NCBI GenBank assembly: GCA_017997315.1
Contig: JAGOFF010000028.1
Coordinates: forward strand, 1-16,078
Length of the DNA: 16,078 nt
Direction of reading: 5' to 3'
DNA from: Clostridia bacterium
Lineage (GTDB): Bacteria > Bacillota > Clostridia > Saccharofermentanales > UBA5734
The first letter of the stretch is position 1; the number at the start of each line of letters is the position of its first letter. The position numbers were made by a program, and so were the translations under genes. Under the pieces are notes generated by a model. That model saw only the letters and a program-made list of their open reading frames with translations. It was not told the DNA's origin and searched no databases. Of this stretch, positions 1 to 7,697 are shown piece after piece.

Positions 1-560
1 ATGTCCATGAGATCCGCGATGTTCTCGACCCCGTGGATTCCCTGATACTTCAGGTTGTGGATCGTGAAGACCGTCCTGACGGACGTGTGGTATCCCATGG
101 GCTTGTAGTGCGCCTCCAGCAGGCAGGGCACCATCCCGGCCTGCCAGTCGTTGCACAGCAGGACATCCGGGTGGAAATCCATCGGAACCCCGACGGCTTC
201 GAGAACCGCCCGCTGGAAAAACGAGAAACGCTCGATGTCGAACGAATAGTCCAGATAGACCGAGTCGTGCCCGAAATAGGACTCGTTGTCGATGAAATAA
301 ACGACCACCCCTTCGTGGACCATTCGGAACAGACCGCTGTACAAGGTCCGCCAACCCATTTTCAACATGCTCCAGCGCAGGAACTCCAGCTGTTCCGCGT
401 ACCGTTCCTTGATCTTCCGGTACAGCGGCAGCACGACCCGCGCGTCACACCCCTGCGCGTTCAGATGGCGCGGCAGCGTGCCGACCACGTCCGCGAGTCC
501 GCCCACCTTGGCGAAAGGCGCCATTTCGGATGCGATCATCAGCACGTTGGTCTTTTTCAC
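1..560 (-). CDS. glgA: Glycogen synthase (ADP-glucose type), N-terminal part, cut by window edge
   Basis: This gene would encode glycogen synthase, which moves glucose from ADP-glucose onto the non-reducing end of an alpha-1,4-glucan. About 186 codons are present; the family is usually about 480 residues, so the C-terminal glycosyltransferase half lies outside the left edge. The start is GTG at 560, with AAGGGG about 8 nt upstream. It overlaps the glgD stop by 4 nt (GTGA), which implies translational coupling. The N-terminus reads KKTNVLMIASEMAPFAKVGG followed by LADV. The KVGGL stretch (residues 18-22) is the GT5 ADP-glucose-binding signature. Further on, a conserved CNDWQAG and a TIHNLKYQG segment match the GT5 N-terminal domain. 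It is the last visible gene of the glgBCDA operon. Identification is firm; only the 3' end is unknown. Confidence 0.95.
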   Translation of the reverse strand, partial: MKKTNVLMIASEMAPFAKVGGLADVVGTLPRHLNAQGCDARVVLPLYRKIKERYAEQLEFLRWSMLKMGWRTLYSGLFRMVHEGVVVYFIDNESYFGHDSVYLDYSFDIERFSFFQRAVLEAVGVPMDFHPDVLLCNDWQAGMVPCLLEAHYKPMGYHTSVRTVFTIHNLKYQGIHGVENIADLMD

Positions 561-1681
561 AGTACCGTCCCCTTTCCGATCACAATGGGATGCTCATGCG
601 AACCGACCAGTTTGATGCCGGGCCGGATCACGCAGTTCTTGTCGATGATGATGTTCTCCAGCTCGCAGTTTTCGGATATGAAGGAATCCTGCATGACGAC
701 GCAGTTCCGCAGTCTGGAGTTCCGGGACACCATGACGCCCCGGAACAGCATCGAACGCCGGACTTCTCCGTAAATGCGGCAGCCGTTCGATATGATGCTG
801 CCGGACGCGTGGCTTCCGTCCACGTACAGGGTGGGCGCCTCATCCTTGATTTTTGTGAACACCGGCTGTCCGGACCAGAAGAGGGCGTTCCGCGCGTCGG
901 ACGCGTCGACCAGCTGCATGGTGTTGGCGAAGTAGGATGCCACGCTGTTGATGTGCTGTGCGAATTCCTTGTACTCATACCCCTTGATCTCGAGTTGCCC
1001 GTGCAGCATGAGCAGCCCGTGGATGCTGAGTCCGCGATCCCCCTTGGAGATCGCCTCGCTCACCAGATCCTCGAAGAGCGGCTTGCCCAGGACGAGGACG
1101 CCCATCGAGATCTTGTTGGATACCGGCTTCTCCGGTTTGACGAACACATTTGTCAGGTTGCCCTTCCGGTCGGTATCCACGACCAGGTGGTAGGCGTCCG
1201 GGCGCGCCGTCATGCGCTTGTACATGAATGTGATGTCCGCACCGCTCGCTTCGTGGCGCAGGATCAGGTCCTCAAACGGTGCGGTGAAGACCATCGTGCA
1301 GTCCGAAACCAGCACATACCGCCCGTTGTTGCTGCGCGAATAGTCCAGGACACTCACGAGATCCGCGTTGTCGCTGTTGTAGATGGGGAATGTGTTTTCG
1401 GCGTTCGCATACGGCGGCAGGATCGTCAGGCCGCGTGTGTTCTTGCGGTCCAGGTCCCATTCGTTCCCGGTTCCGATGTGGTCCATGAGGGAACGGTACT
1501 TGCTGTATGTCATGATCCCCACGCTGGTGATTCCGGTGTTGACGATGTTCGACAGCATGAAATCGATGATCCGGTACCGTCCGGCATACGGGATGGCGGA
1601 CAACGGGCGATGGCGGGTCATCTCCCCCATGTCGATCCGCTTGTTGTCGGCCAGGATCAGGGACATTGCGTCTTTATACAT
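557..1681 (-). CDS. glgD: GlgD, regulatory subunit of glucose-1-phosphate adenylyltransferase
   Basis: The 374-residue protein is a paralogue of GlgC and is typical of Bacillota, where GlgC and GlgD form a mixed tetramer making ADP-glucose. It keeps the family skeleton: PLSAIPYAGRYRIIDFMLSN, WDLDR near residue 76, ILPPY, and a C-terminal left-handed beta-helix rich in V/I hexads from about residue 290. The glycine-rich nucleotide loop of GlgC (GGSGSRL) is replaced by ADNKRI at residues 11-16, and the SGDHIY segment is replaced by VSDCTM near 125-130. That fits a non-catalytic or weakly catalytic, regulatory partner. The start ATG at 1681 has AGGAGG 8 nt upstream. It follows glgC by 27 nt and overlaps glgA by 4 nt. 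The regulatory role is inferred from the family, not shown here. Confidence 0.94.
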   Translation of the reverse strand: MYKDAMSLILADNKRIDMGEMTRHRPLSAIPYAGRYRIIDFMLSNIVNTGITSVGIMTYSKYRSLMDHIGTGNEWDLDRKNTRGLTILPPYANAENTFPIYNSDNADLVSVLDYSRSNNGRYVLVSDCTMVFTAPFEDLILRHEASGADITFMYKRMTARPDAYHLVVDTDRKGNLTNVFVKPEKPVSNKISMGVLVLGKPLFEDLVSEAISKGDRGLSIHGLLMLHGQLEIKGYEYKEFAQHINSVASYFANTMQLVDASDARNALFWSGQPVFTKIKDEAPTLYVDGSHASGSIISNGCRIYGEVRRSMLFRGVMVSRNSRLRNCVVMQDSFISENCELENIIIDKNCVIRPGIKLVGSHEHPIVIGKGTVL

Positions 1682-1708
1682 GGTTTGCTCCTCCTGTACC
1701 GGCCGGGG

Positions 1709-2968
1709 TCAGACGACCCGGAATGCGCGTTCGATCACGGCGGTGTCGGCGATATCCTCGCGGTACTCGACCATGCAGCCGGCAGGGATCCGGGCCGCCT
1801 TGCGGATCTGCAGCCCCTTGTCGATCACGGTGATCCCTTCCGTGCACAGGTTCCGGTTTTCATAGATGCACGGCTCTTCCTCGAACCCCCCGATCCGGCA
1901 GTCCTCGCCGATCACCGAACCGATCCCGACGATGCATTTCTCCACGACCGTCCCCGTACGCACGGTCACTCCGGGCATCAGCACGGAATCCCGCACGGTC
2001 GCTCCGCGCTCCACGGTCACACTGTCGGACAGGACGGAATGGACCACTTCGCCCTCGACGACGCAGCCGTCCGTCATGATGCTGTCTCGGATGACCGCTT
2101 CGCGCCCTACGTAATGGGCGGGTTTGACGGGATTCTTGCTGTAGATCTTCCAGCTGCGGTCGAACAGGCTCAGTTGTTCCGGGTGGTCCAGCAGGTCCAT
2201 GTTGGCTTCCCACAGACTTGCGATGGTGCCGACATCCTTCCAGTATCCGCTGAACCGGTACGCGGTCAGCTTCATGCGGGCGGCGAGCATTTTCGGGATG
2301 ATGTTGTGGCCGAAGTCGTTGGTGGATTTCTCATCCGCGTCGTCCTCGATCAGGACGCGGCGCAGCAGATCCCAGGTGAAGATGTAGATTCCCATGGAGG
2401 CGAGGTTGCTGCGGGGCTGCTTGGGCTTCTCGGCGAACTCCGTGACACGGTCGTCGGCATCCACGCTCATGATGCCGAAACGGGACGCTTCCGGCCATGG
2501 CACTTCGATCACCGCGATGGTGGCGTCCGCCTTCCGTTCGATATGGTGTGCCAGCATGCGTGCATAATCCATTTTGTAGATATGGTCGCCCGACAGCACC
2601 AGCAGGTATTCCGGATCGCTGTTGTCGATGAAATCCATGTTCTGGAAAATCGCATTGGCCGTCCCCTTGTACCATTCGCTTCGCCCGCTTCGCAGATAGG
2701 GCGGGAGGATGAAGGCTCCCCCGTTGTTCCGGTCCAGATCCCAGGGATGCCCGTTCCCGATATAGGTATTGAGCTGGAGCGGCTGGTACTGGGTCAGCAC
2801 GCCGACCGTGTCGATCGAAGAATTCGTGCAGTTGCTGAGGGTGAAGTCGATCACGCGGTACCGGCCTCCGAACGGAACCGCGGGCTTGGCGAGGTTCCGC
2901 GTGAGTACGCCGAGGCGCGAGCCCGATCCTCCCGCCAGAATCATCGCGATGATGTCTTTTCTTGCCAT
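1709..2968 (-). CDS. glgC: Glucose-1-phosphate adenylyltransferase, catalytic subunit
   Basis: This 419-residue protein makes ADP-glucose and PPi from ATP and glucose-1-phosphate, the committed step of bacterial glycogen synthesis. The N-terminal nucleotidyltransferase domain carries LAGGSGSRL (glycine-rich loop at 13-19), KPAVPFGGRYR (28-38), LSGDHIYKMDY with the expected catalytic Asp128, and FAEKP with Lys181, which by alignment with the E. coli enzyme should bind glucose-1-phosphate. WYKGTAN (99-105) is also conserved. The C-terminal third is a beta-helix with hexapeptide-like V/I repeats, the usual allosteric and oligomerisation domain. The start ATG at 2968 has AGGAGG 6 nt upstream. It lies 16 nt after the glgB stop, so the two are surely co-transcribed. 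Length and motifs match the full family. Confidence 0.97.
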   Translation of the reverse strand: MARKDIIAMILAGGSGSRLGVLTRNLAKPAVPFGGRYRVIDFTLSNCTNSSIDTVGVLTQYQPLQLNTYIGNGHPWDLDRNNGGAFILPPYLRSGRSEWYKGTANAIFQNMDFIDNSDPEYLLVLSGDHIYKMDYARMLAHHIERKADATIAVIEVPWPEASRFGIMSVDADDRVTEFAEKPKQPRSNLASMGIYIFTWDLLRRVLIEDDADEKSTNDFGHNIIPKMLAARMKLTAYRFSGYWKDVGTIASLWEANMDLLDHPEQLSLFDRSWKIYSKNPVKPAHYVGREAVIRDSIMTDGCVVEGEVVHSVLSDSVTVERGATVRDSVLMPGVTVRTGTVVEKCIVGIGSVIGEDCRIGGFEEEPCIYENRNLCTEGITVIDKGLQIRKAARIPAGCMVEYREDIADTAVIERAFRVV

Positions 2969-2984
2969 ATCCTTCCTCCTGCGG

Positions 2985-4901
2985 TCATGTGCTCCCGCTG
3001 GGACAGACCGGATCCGGTTCTCCGGAAACGTGTTCCGGCGGAAACAGAACCAGTCCGCCCAGCGGCGGGAGATGGATGCGGATGGAATACGGGAAACCGT
3101 CTATGCTCTCGTCTGTTGTTTCGACCGAAGCGGCACCGTGCGGAAGAACCGGGTACCCGCTGCCGCCGAACTCGACCGCATCGGTGTTCAGCAGGATTCC
3201 GTAGCATCCGGGCTCCGGCACCCCGATCCCGTAGTTGTCGACCGGCGCGGGCTGCAGATTGAGCGCCGTGATCAGGAATGCGCCGTCGTCCGTCCGCCGC
3301 GAATAGATGTAGACGCTGTGATCCCGATCGGAACAGCTGTGCCAGCGGAATCCGCCCCAGTCGCGGTCGTTGGACCAGAGCTCCCGGCGGGAGAGGTACA
3401 ACCGGTTCAGGCGCGCGTTGAACCCGCGAAGCTTCCGATGCGTCTCATACTCCAGCAGAAACCATTCGAGCTCCTCACCGTACCGCCACTCGATGAACTG
3501 CCCGAATTCATTGCCCATGAACTGGAGCTTGGCGCCCGGATGGGTGACCATATACAGCTGGAATGCACGGACTCCTGCGAATTTCCGCCAGATGTCGCCC
3601 GGCATGCGGTCGATCAGGGAGCGCTTGCCGTGCACGACTTCGTCGTGGGAAACCGACAGCACGTATCGCTCGGAAAACGCATAGGTCATGGAAAACGACA
3701 GTTCGTCCTGATGCCAGCGGCGGTGGATGAAATCCCGCGAGAAGTAGTCCAGCGTGTCATGCATCCATCCCATGTTCCATTTGTGCGTGAAGCCAAGCCC
3801 GCCGTCCTCCGCAGGAGCGGTGACCCCCGGCCAGGACGTCGACTCCTCCGCCGCCATGAACGCATAGGGATACCTCCCGCGGACCGTGGCGTTGAGCTTG
3901 CGGAGGAACGCAGCCGCCTCAAGGTTTTCCGTCCCGCCGAAACGGTTCGGCAGATACTCGCTCCGCCCGTAGTCCCGATAGAGCATGCTGCTCACCGCGT
4001 CGACCCGGAGTCCGTCCGCGTGGAACTCCTCCAGCCAGTAGACCGCGCTCGAAAGCAGAAAGGAGCAGACCTCGTACCGCGCGAAATCAAAGACCAGGGT
4101 CCCCCACTCTTTGTGCTCCCCGATACGGTCGTCCCCGTACTCGTAGGTGGGGCTCCCGTCGAACCGCGCCAGCCCGAAGCCGTCCTTGGGGAAGTGTCCG
4201 GGAACCCAATCGAGGATGACGCCGATCCCGGCCGCGTGCAGAAGGTCGACGAACGCCCGGAAATCGTCCGGCGTACCGAACCGGCTGGTCGGGCTGAAAT
4301 ATCCGGTGACCTGGTATCCCCATGATTCGTCGAGGGGGTGTTCCATCACCGGCAGCAGTTCCACATGGGTGTAGCCCATCTCGGCGGCATACGCGGCCAG
4401 CCTGCGGCCCGCCTCCCGATAGTTCAGAACCGTGCCGTCGGGATTCCGCCGCCAGGATCCGAGATGGACCTCGTAGATGCTGACCGGACGATCGGCAGGC
4501 TGCGCAGGCAATCCCGCAAGGTAATCCGCATCGGTCCATGGAAAGGCCGGAGGGGCATACAGGATCGAAGCGTCCCTCGGACGGGTCTCGCTGTGGAAAG
4601 CATATGGATCCGCTTTCAGGCGGATGGTTCCGTCCGCGCCGGTGATTTCGAACTTGTAGCGGTCCCACTGGGCGGCCTCGGACACCGTGCCCTTCCAGAT
4701 GCCGGTTGTCCCCAGCATGCGCATCTCATCGGCCGGACGGGCGTTCCATCCGTTGAAATCCCCGACGATGCGGACCGCACGGGCATGCGGTGCCCATACC
4801 GCGAACGAAAACCCCCGTTCGCCGACGCCCATGGGGTGGGCGCCGAGCATACGGTAGCTCATGCAGTCCTCCCCCTGGTTGAATAGGAAAGCCTGATCCA
4901 T
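2985..4901 (-). CDS. glgB: 1,4-alpha-glucan branching enzyme
   Basis: The 638-residue enzyme introduces alpha-1,6 branches into glycogen. An N-terminal CBM48/isoamylase-like module (about 25-115, with FSFAVWAPHA and VGDFNGWN) precedes a GH13 barrel. The four GH13 regions are visible: DWVPGHFP near 231, GLRVDAVSSML with the nucleophile Asp301, MAAEEST near 349-355 holding the acid/base Glu, and SVSHDEVVHG with Asp420. The C-terminal beta domain ends near the stop. An upstream in-frame ATG at 4985 is rejected because the sequence before 4901 is not conserved and contains the promoter; ATG 4901 has AGGAGG (4910-4915) 8 nt away. It is the first gene of the glg operon, 16 nt ahead of glgC. The family is certain and the start nearly so. 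Confidence 0.96.
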   Translation of the reverse strand: MDQAFLFNQGEDCMSYRMLGAHPMGVGERGFSFAVWAPHARAVRIVGDFNGWNARPADEMRMLGTTGIWKGTVSEAAQWDRYKFEITGADGTIRLKADPYAFHSETRPRDASILYAPPAFPWTDADYLAGLPAQPADRPVSIYEVHLGSWRRNPDGTVLNYREAGRRLAAYAAEMGYTHVELLPVMEHPLDESWGYQVTGYFSPTSRFGTPDDFRAFVDLLHAAGIGVILDWVPGHFPKDGFGLARFDGSPTYEYGDDRIGEHKEWGTLVFDFARYEVCSFLLSSAVYWLEEFHADGLRVDAVSSMLYRDYGRSEYLPNRFGGTENLEAAAFLRKLNATVRGRYPYAFMAAEESTSWPGVTAPAEDGGLGFTHKWNMGWMHDTLDYFSRDFIHRRWHQDELSFSMTYAFSERYVLSVSHDEVVHGKRSLIDRMPGDIWRKFAGVRAFQLYMVTHPGAKLQFMGNEFGQFIEWRYGEELEWFLLEYETHRKLRGFNARLNRLYLSRRELWSNDRDWGGFRWHSCSDRDHSVYIYSRRTDDGAFLITALNLQPAPVDNYGIGVPEPGCYGILLNTDAVEFGGSGYPVLPHGAASVETTDESIDGFPYSIRIHLPPLGGLVLFPPEHVSGEPDPVCPSGST

Positions 4902-4946
4902 CCGGGTGGCCTCCTGCCCGCAAAGGGCGCCGCTTTTCTTATGCTT

Positions 4947-4980
4947 ATTATACCGTAACCCGGATGCGGATTGATGCGGA
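4947..4980 (-). promoter_or_regulatory. Putative glg operon promoter with direct-repeat operator
   Basis: A perfect TATAAT lies at 4947-4952 on the minus strand, 45 nt before the glgB ATG. No good -35 hexamer occurs 16-19 bp upstream. The -35 region instead holds two copies of TCCGCATC (plus strand 4963-4970 and 4973-4980) spaced exactly 10 bp centre to centre. A one-turn direct repeat over the -35 position is a plausible activator or repressor site. The box is directly visible; regulation is inference. Confidence 0.6.
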
Positions 4981-4983
4981 CGC

Positions 4984-5009
4984 AAAAGGGCGCCCCCTGC
5001 GGAGCGCCC
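4984..5009 (-). terminator. Intrinsic terminator of the oxidoreductase operon
   Basis: On the minus strand GGGCGCTCC pairs with GGGGCGCCC (9 bp including one G-T wobble) around a GCAG tetraloop, followed by TTTT. It lies 23 nt past the gamma-subunit stop and about 30 nt before the glgB -10 box, so it separates the two operons. The U tract is short, so some read-through is possible. Confidence 0.75.
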
Positions 5010-5032
5010 ATGAAGAAGCGTCGGAATGGCGT

Positions 5033-5581
5033 TTATTCGTTTCCCGGGCGGACCGCCTCGGCGCCTTGGCGGAACACGTCGAGTTCGACGGGGATGAAGT
5101 GATGGTGGCGTTCCGGGAGAGTCAGGCGAAGCGCCTTCTCAAAGCTCTCGGGCGAAAAGCACCCCGTCGCGGATGAAAGGCATCCCAGAAGCATGACGGT
5201 CGCGAACGCCATGTTCCCCTTCTCGGAGGCGATCCGGGACGCTTCGAGCGGATAGAAGGCGACATCCGTCCGGGCGGTCTCCTCCGGGACGAGCGAGCGG
5301 TCCACGATGATCACGCCGCCGGGAGCGACCCTGGACTCGAATTTGCGCAGGGACGGGGTGTTGAGTGCGATCAGTACGTCGCAAACGTCCAGAACCGGGG
5401 ATCCGATCGGCCGGTCCGACACGATGACGCCGCAATTGGCGGTGCCGCCCCGCATTTCCGGTCCGTACGAGGGGAACCAGGATACTTCCTTCCCTTCGAT
5501 CAGACCGGCTTCCGCCACGATCTTGCCCGCGGAAAGAATCCCCTGTCCGCCGAATCCGGCGAGAATGATGCGTTTCTCCAT
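5033..5581 (-). CDS. 2-oxoacid:ferredoxin oxidoreductase, gamma subunit
   Basis: The 182-residue protein is the gamma subunit (catalytic-domain gamma family, as in KorC/VorA/PorC) of a four-subunit 2-oxoacid:ferredoxin oxidoreductase, which converts a 2-oxoacid and CoA to acyl-CoA, CO2 and reduced ferredoxin. GFGGQGILSAGKI at residues 9-21 is the signature start of the family. SYGPEMRGGTANC (38-50) is the second diagnostic block. The length is typical. ATG at 5581 follows the beta-subunit stop by a single base, with GGAGG 6 nt upstream lying inside the end of the beta gene, so translation is coupled. It is the last gene of the operon, followed by an intrinsic terminator. The substrate cannot be read from this subunit. 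Confidence 0.94.
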   Translation of the reverse strand: MEKRIILAGFGGQGILSAGKIVAEAGLIEGKEVSWFPSYGPEMRGGTANCGVIVSDRPIGSPVLDVCDVLIALNTPSLRKFESRVAPGGVIIVDRSLVPEETARTDVAFYPLEASRIASEKGNMAFATVMLLGCLSSATGCFSPESFEKALRLTLPERHHHFIPVELDVFRQGAEAVRPGNE

Positions 5582-5582
5582 G

Positions 5583-6332
5583 TCACACCTCCAGATCGGC
5601 GCCTTTGAAGACGCCGAGGGGATACTGGGGCATCATGTCGGACTCGAGCCAGCCGAGGGCCTTGACCGGATCCATCCCCCAGTTGGTGGGACAGGTGGAC
5701 AGGACTTCGACCATGGTGAATCCGAGTCCCGCCTTCTGGATCCGCAGTGCCTTGCGGATCGCTCTTTTGGCGGCCTGGATGTTTCGCACGCTGTTGACCG
5801 CCACACGTTCGATATATGCCGAGCCACGAAGCAGGGAGAGCATCTCGCTGACATTGATGGGATACCCCTGGGTCTCCGCGTTCCGGCCGAAGGGGGAGGT
5901 GGTTGTCACCTGTCCGACCAGGGTGGTCGGCGCCATCTGTCCCGACGTCATGCCGTAGATCGCGTTGTTGACGAAAACGGTCGTGATTTTCTCCCCGCGG
6001 GCCGCGGCGTGGACGATCTCCGCGGTTCCGATCGCGGCCAGGTCCCCGTCGCCCTGATACGTGAACACGGTACGGTCCGGATGGACGCGCTTGACGCCCG
6101 TCGCGACCGCGGGCGCACGTCCGTGCGCAGCCTGGATCATGTCGCAGGAGAAATACAGGTAATTGTTGTAGGCGCATCCGACCGGGGACACCCCGATCGC
6201 TTCGTCCAGCAGGTTCTCCTCGACCAGCGCCTCGGCGACGATCCGATGGATGATCCCGTGGGTGCAGCCGGGGCAGTAATGGCGCGGCAGGTCGGTCAGG
6301 CCGCGTGTGTTTTCAAATACTTTCCTCGCCAT
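5583..6332 (-). CDS. 2-oxoacid:ferredoxin oxidoreductase, beta subunit (thiamine diphosphate-binding)
   Basis: The 249-residue protein is the TPP-binding beta subunit. HYCPGCTHG near residues 18-26 is the conserved CPGC region. GDGDLAAIG (94-102) followed by NNAIYGMTSGQ (122-132) is the TPP/Mg2+-binding motif in the form seen in KorB/VorB-type enzymes. A longer reading with GTG at 6341 would overlap the alpha stop by 4 nt. I prefer ATG 6332 because GGGAGGTG (6339-6346) sits 6 nt ahead of it and would be partly inside the coding region if GTG were used. Five bases separate it from the alpha stop. The lack of internal ferredoxin-type cysteine clusters is normal for the four-subunit form, where a separate ferredoxin gene supplies them. 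Confidence 0.95.
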   Translation of the reverse strand: MARKVFENTRGLTDLPRHYCPGCTHGIIHRIVAEALVEENLLDEAIGVSPVGCAYNNYLYFSCDMIQAAHGRAPAVATGVKRVHPDRTVFTYQGDGDLAAIGTAEIVHAAARGEKITTVFVNNAIYGMTSGQMAPTTLVGQVTTTSPFGRNAETQGYPINVSEMLSLLRGSAYIERVAVNSVRNIQAAKRAIRKALRIQKAGLGFTMVEVLSTCPTNWGMDPVKALGWLESDMMPQYPLGVFKGADLEV

Positions 6333-6337
6333 CAGGC

Positions 6338-7402
6338 TCACCTCCCGAGAATTTCGCGGATCTTGTCCATGATCTCCGCCTGGGTGGGCAGGTTGCCGCC
6401 CATGCGTCCGTGGAAGTAAACCGGCTTGGTGCCGTTGACCGCGAGCCGGACATCCTCGACCATCTGGCCCGCGTTGAGTTCCACATCCAGGATGGCCTTG
6501 ACCGCGGGATCCGCCACCGCGGCGGCCACCGCGTCCGACGGGAACGGCCAGAGCGTGATCGGTCGGATCAGGCCTACTTTTATTCCCTCCGACTCCGCCT
6601 GCGCGATCACGTTCTTCATGATCCGGCTGCAGGTCCCGAACGCGGTGATCAGGATCTCGGCGCCATCACATCCGGTGGTCTCGACGCGCGTCTCCGCCCG
6701 CTCGATTTCGCGGTACTTGGCCTGCAGACGCCGGTTGAGGGTTTCCAGGTCGTCCGCCTCGATATAGATGGAGGTCACCGCGCGGTGCTCGCGCGTCCCC
6801 CCCGTACCGGTCAGTTCCCATGGGCGTTCCGGACGCGTGATGTGCTCCTCCTCCCGGAACGAGACAGGTTCCATCATCTGGCCCAGCGCTCCGTCGCCCA
6901 GGATCATGACCAGGACGCGGTAGCGGTCGGCGATGTTGAAAGCCTCGATTGTCATCTCGTACAGTTCCTGTACGCTGGCGGGAGCCAGAACCACATTGCG
7001 GTAGTCGCCGTGGCCGCCGCCCTTGGTGGCCTGGAAATAATCCCCCTGTGCCGGCAGGATGCCGCCCAGGCCCGGACCGCCGCGGACGATGTTGACCACC
7101 ACCGCGGGCAGCTCCGCACCGGCGATGTAGGAGAAACCTTCCTGCTTGAGGCTGATGCCCGGGCTGGATGAAGAGGTCATCGCGCGGGCGCCCGCGCCGG
7201 CGGCGCCGTATACCATGTTGATCGCGGCGATCTCGCTCTCGGCCTGGACAAAGACGCCTCCGGCCTCGACCATGCGCTTCGCCATATAATGTGCGATCTC
7301 GGTCTGCGGGGTGATCGGATACCCGAAGTAGTGCCGGCAGCCCGCCCGGATGGCGGCTTCCGCAATCGCTTCGTTGCCTTTCATGAGAACGCGGCCGTTC
7401 AT
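6338..7402 (-). CDS. vorB: 2-oxoacid:ferredoxin oxidoreductase, alpha subunit (VorB-like)
   Basis: The 354-residue protein is the alpha subunit that, with beta, forms the active site. MKGNEAIAEAAIRAGCRHYF followed by GYPITP (28-32) is the pyrimidine-side domain of the superfamily. AESEIAAINMVYGAAGAGAR and TSSSSPGISLKQEG closely resemble proteins called 3-methyl-2-oxobutanoate dehydrogenase subunit VorB in Clostridia. A transketolase-C-like domain occupies the last ~110 residues. ATG 7402 has AGGG 6 nt upstream and starts 8 nt after the ferredoxin stop; a longer in-frame reading to 7474 runs into the ferredoxin gene and is rejected. Substrate choice between branched-chain 2-oxoacids, 2-oxoglutarate and others is uncertain, because VOR and KOR are hard to separate by eye. 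Confidence 0.92.
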   Translation of the reverse strand: MNGRVLMKGNEAIAEAAIRAGCRHYFGYPITPQTEIAHYMAKRMVEAGGVFVQAESEIAAINMVYGAAGAGARAMTSSSSPGISLKQEGFSYIAGAELPAVVVNIVRGGPGLGGILPAQGDYFQATKGGGHGDYRNVVLAPASVQELYEMTIEAFNIADRYRVLVMILGDGALGQMMEPVSFREEEHITRPERPWELTGTGGTREHRAVTSIYIEADDLETLNRRLQAKYREIERAETRVETTGCDGAEILITAFGTCSRIMKNVIAQAESEGIKVGLIRPITLWPFPSDAVAAAVADPAVKAILDVELNAGQMVEDVRLAVNGTKPVYFHGRMGGNLPTQAEIMDKIREILGR

Positions 7403-7410
7403 GCGGTTCC

Positions 7411-7617
7411 CTACCTTTCCACTTCGATGACGCTGTCCGGGCAAATGACCGCACAGGACGCGCATCCGATGCATTTATCCATCTCGTCGATTCCGGCGGG
7501 ACGGAATCCCTTGGCGTTCAAGACTCCGGAACGCAAGAGGATGATTTTCTTCGGACAGACGGTGACGCACAGGCCGCAGCCTTTGCACCGGTCTTCGCGG
7601 AATGAGACGAAAGCCAT
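7411..7617 (-). CDS. 2x[4Fe-4S] ferredoxin-type delta subunit
   Basis: The 68-residue protein has two complete CxxCxxCxxxCP motifs: Cys11/14/17/21 (CKGCGLCVTVCP) and Cys49/52/55/59 (CIGCASCAVICP). It should carry two [4Fe-4S] clusters and pass electrons from the TPP centre to a soluble ferredoxin. The spacing between the motifs (27 residues) is longer than in a minimal clostridial ferredoxin and is typical of KorD/VorD-like subunits. ATG 7617 is chosen over 7644 because AGGAGG (7625-7630) is 7 nt upstream and the extra nine residues are not conserved. It is first in the operon, 8 nt before alpha. Confidence 0.95.
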   Translation of the reverse strand: MAFVSFREDRCKGCGLCVTVCPKKIILLRSGVLNAKGFRPAGIDEMDKCIGCASCAVICPDSVIEVER

Positions 7618-7644
7618 GCCATAACCTCCTGACAGTGGACTCAT

Positions 7645-7668
7645 CGGGCGGCCGGATACAGCCGCCCG
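7645..7668. repeat. Perfect 8-bp inverted repeat in the oxidoreductase operon leader
   Basis: CGGGCGGC (7645-7652) and GCCGCCCG (7661-7668) form an 8-bp GC-only stem with an 8-nt loop. Neither strand has a T run after it, so it is a poor intrinsic terminator. If transcription starts from the TATAAT at 7683-7688, the hairpin lies near the 5' end of the leader and ends about 15 nt before the ferredoxin ribosome binding site. RNA stabiliser, attenuator or protein-binding site are all open. Confidence 0.55.
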
Positions 7669-7682
7669 GACAATCGTGAGGT

Positions 7683-7688
7683 ATTATA
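7683..7688 (-). promoter_or_regulatory. Putative -10 box of the oxidoreductase operon
   Basis: A perfect TATAAT on the minus strand lies 10 bp past the stop of the upstream ATPase gene and about 66 nt before the ferredoxin ATG. No convincing -35 hexamer is found 16-19 bp upstream, a region inside the ATPase 3' end. The box suggests that the operon can be transcribed apart from the ATPase gene. Confidence 0.45.
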
Positions 7689-7697
7689 CACCATCAC

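Noticed and set aside
1425..1441. A 17-bp sequence shared exactly with 6295-6311.
   Set aside because: Both copies encode the hexapeptide NTRGLT in frame in GlgD and in the beta subunit. With biased codon use this is best explained by chance, and nothing around the copies is similar.
530..3262. A 910-codon open frame on the plus strand opposite glgD and glgC, and similar long frames opposite apgM (8550-10163) and pfkA (13084-14487).
   Set aside because: They are antisense to well-identified genes, show low-complexity His/Arg/Asp/Val-rich translations without domains, and arise from the high-GC third-position bias of the real genes.
4902..4985. A 28-residue N-terminal extension of GlgB from ATG 4985.
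   Set aside because: The extension would cover the TATAAT box and the AGGAGG site that fits ATG 4901, and its sequence is unlike branching enzymes.
7403..7474. A 24-residue extension of the alpha subunit from ATG 7474.
   Set aside because: It lies wholly inside the ferredoxin gene, and ATG 7402 gives the normal family N-terminus.
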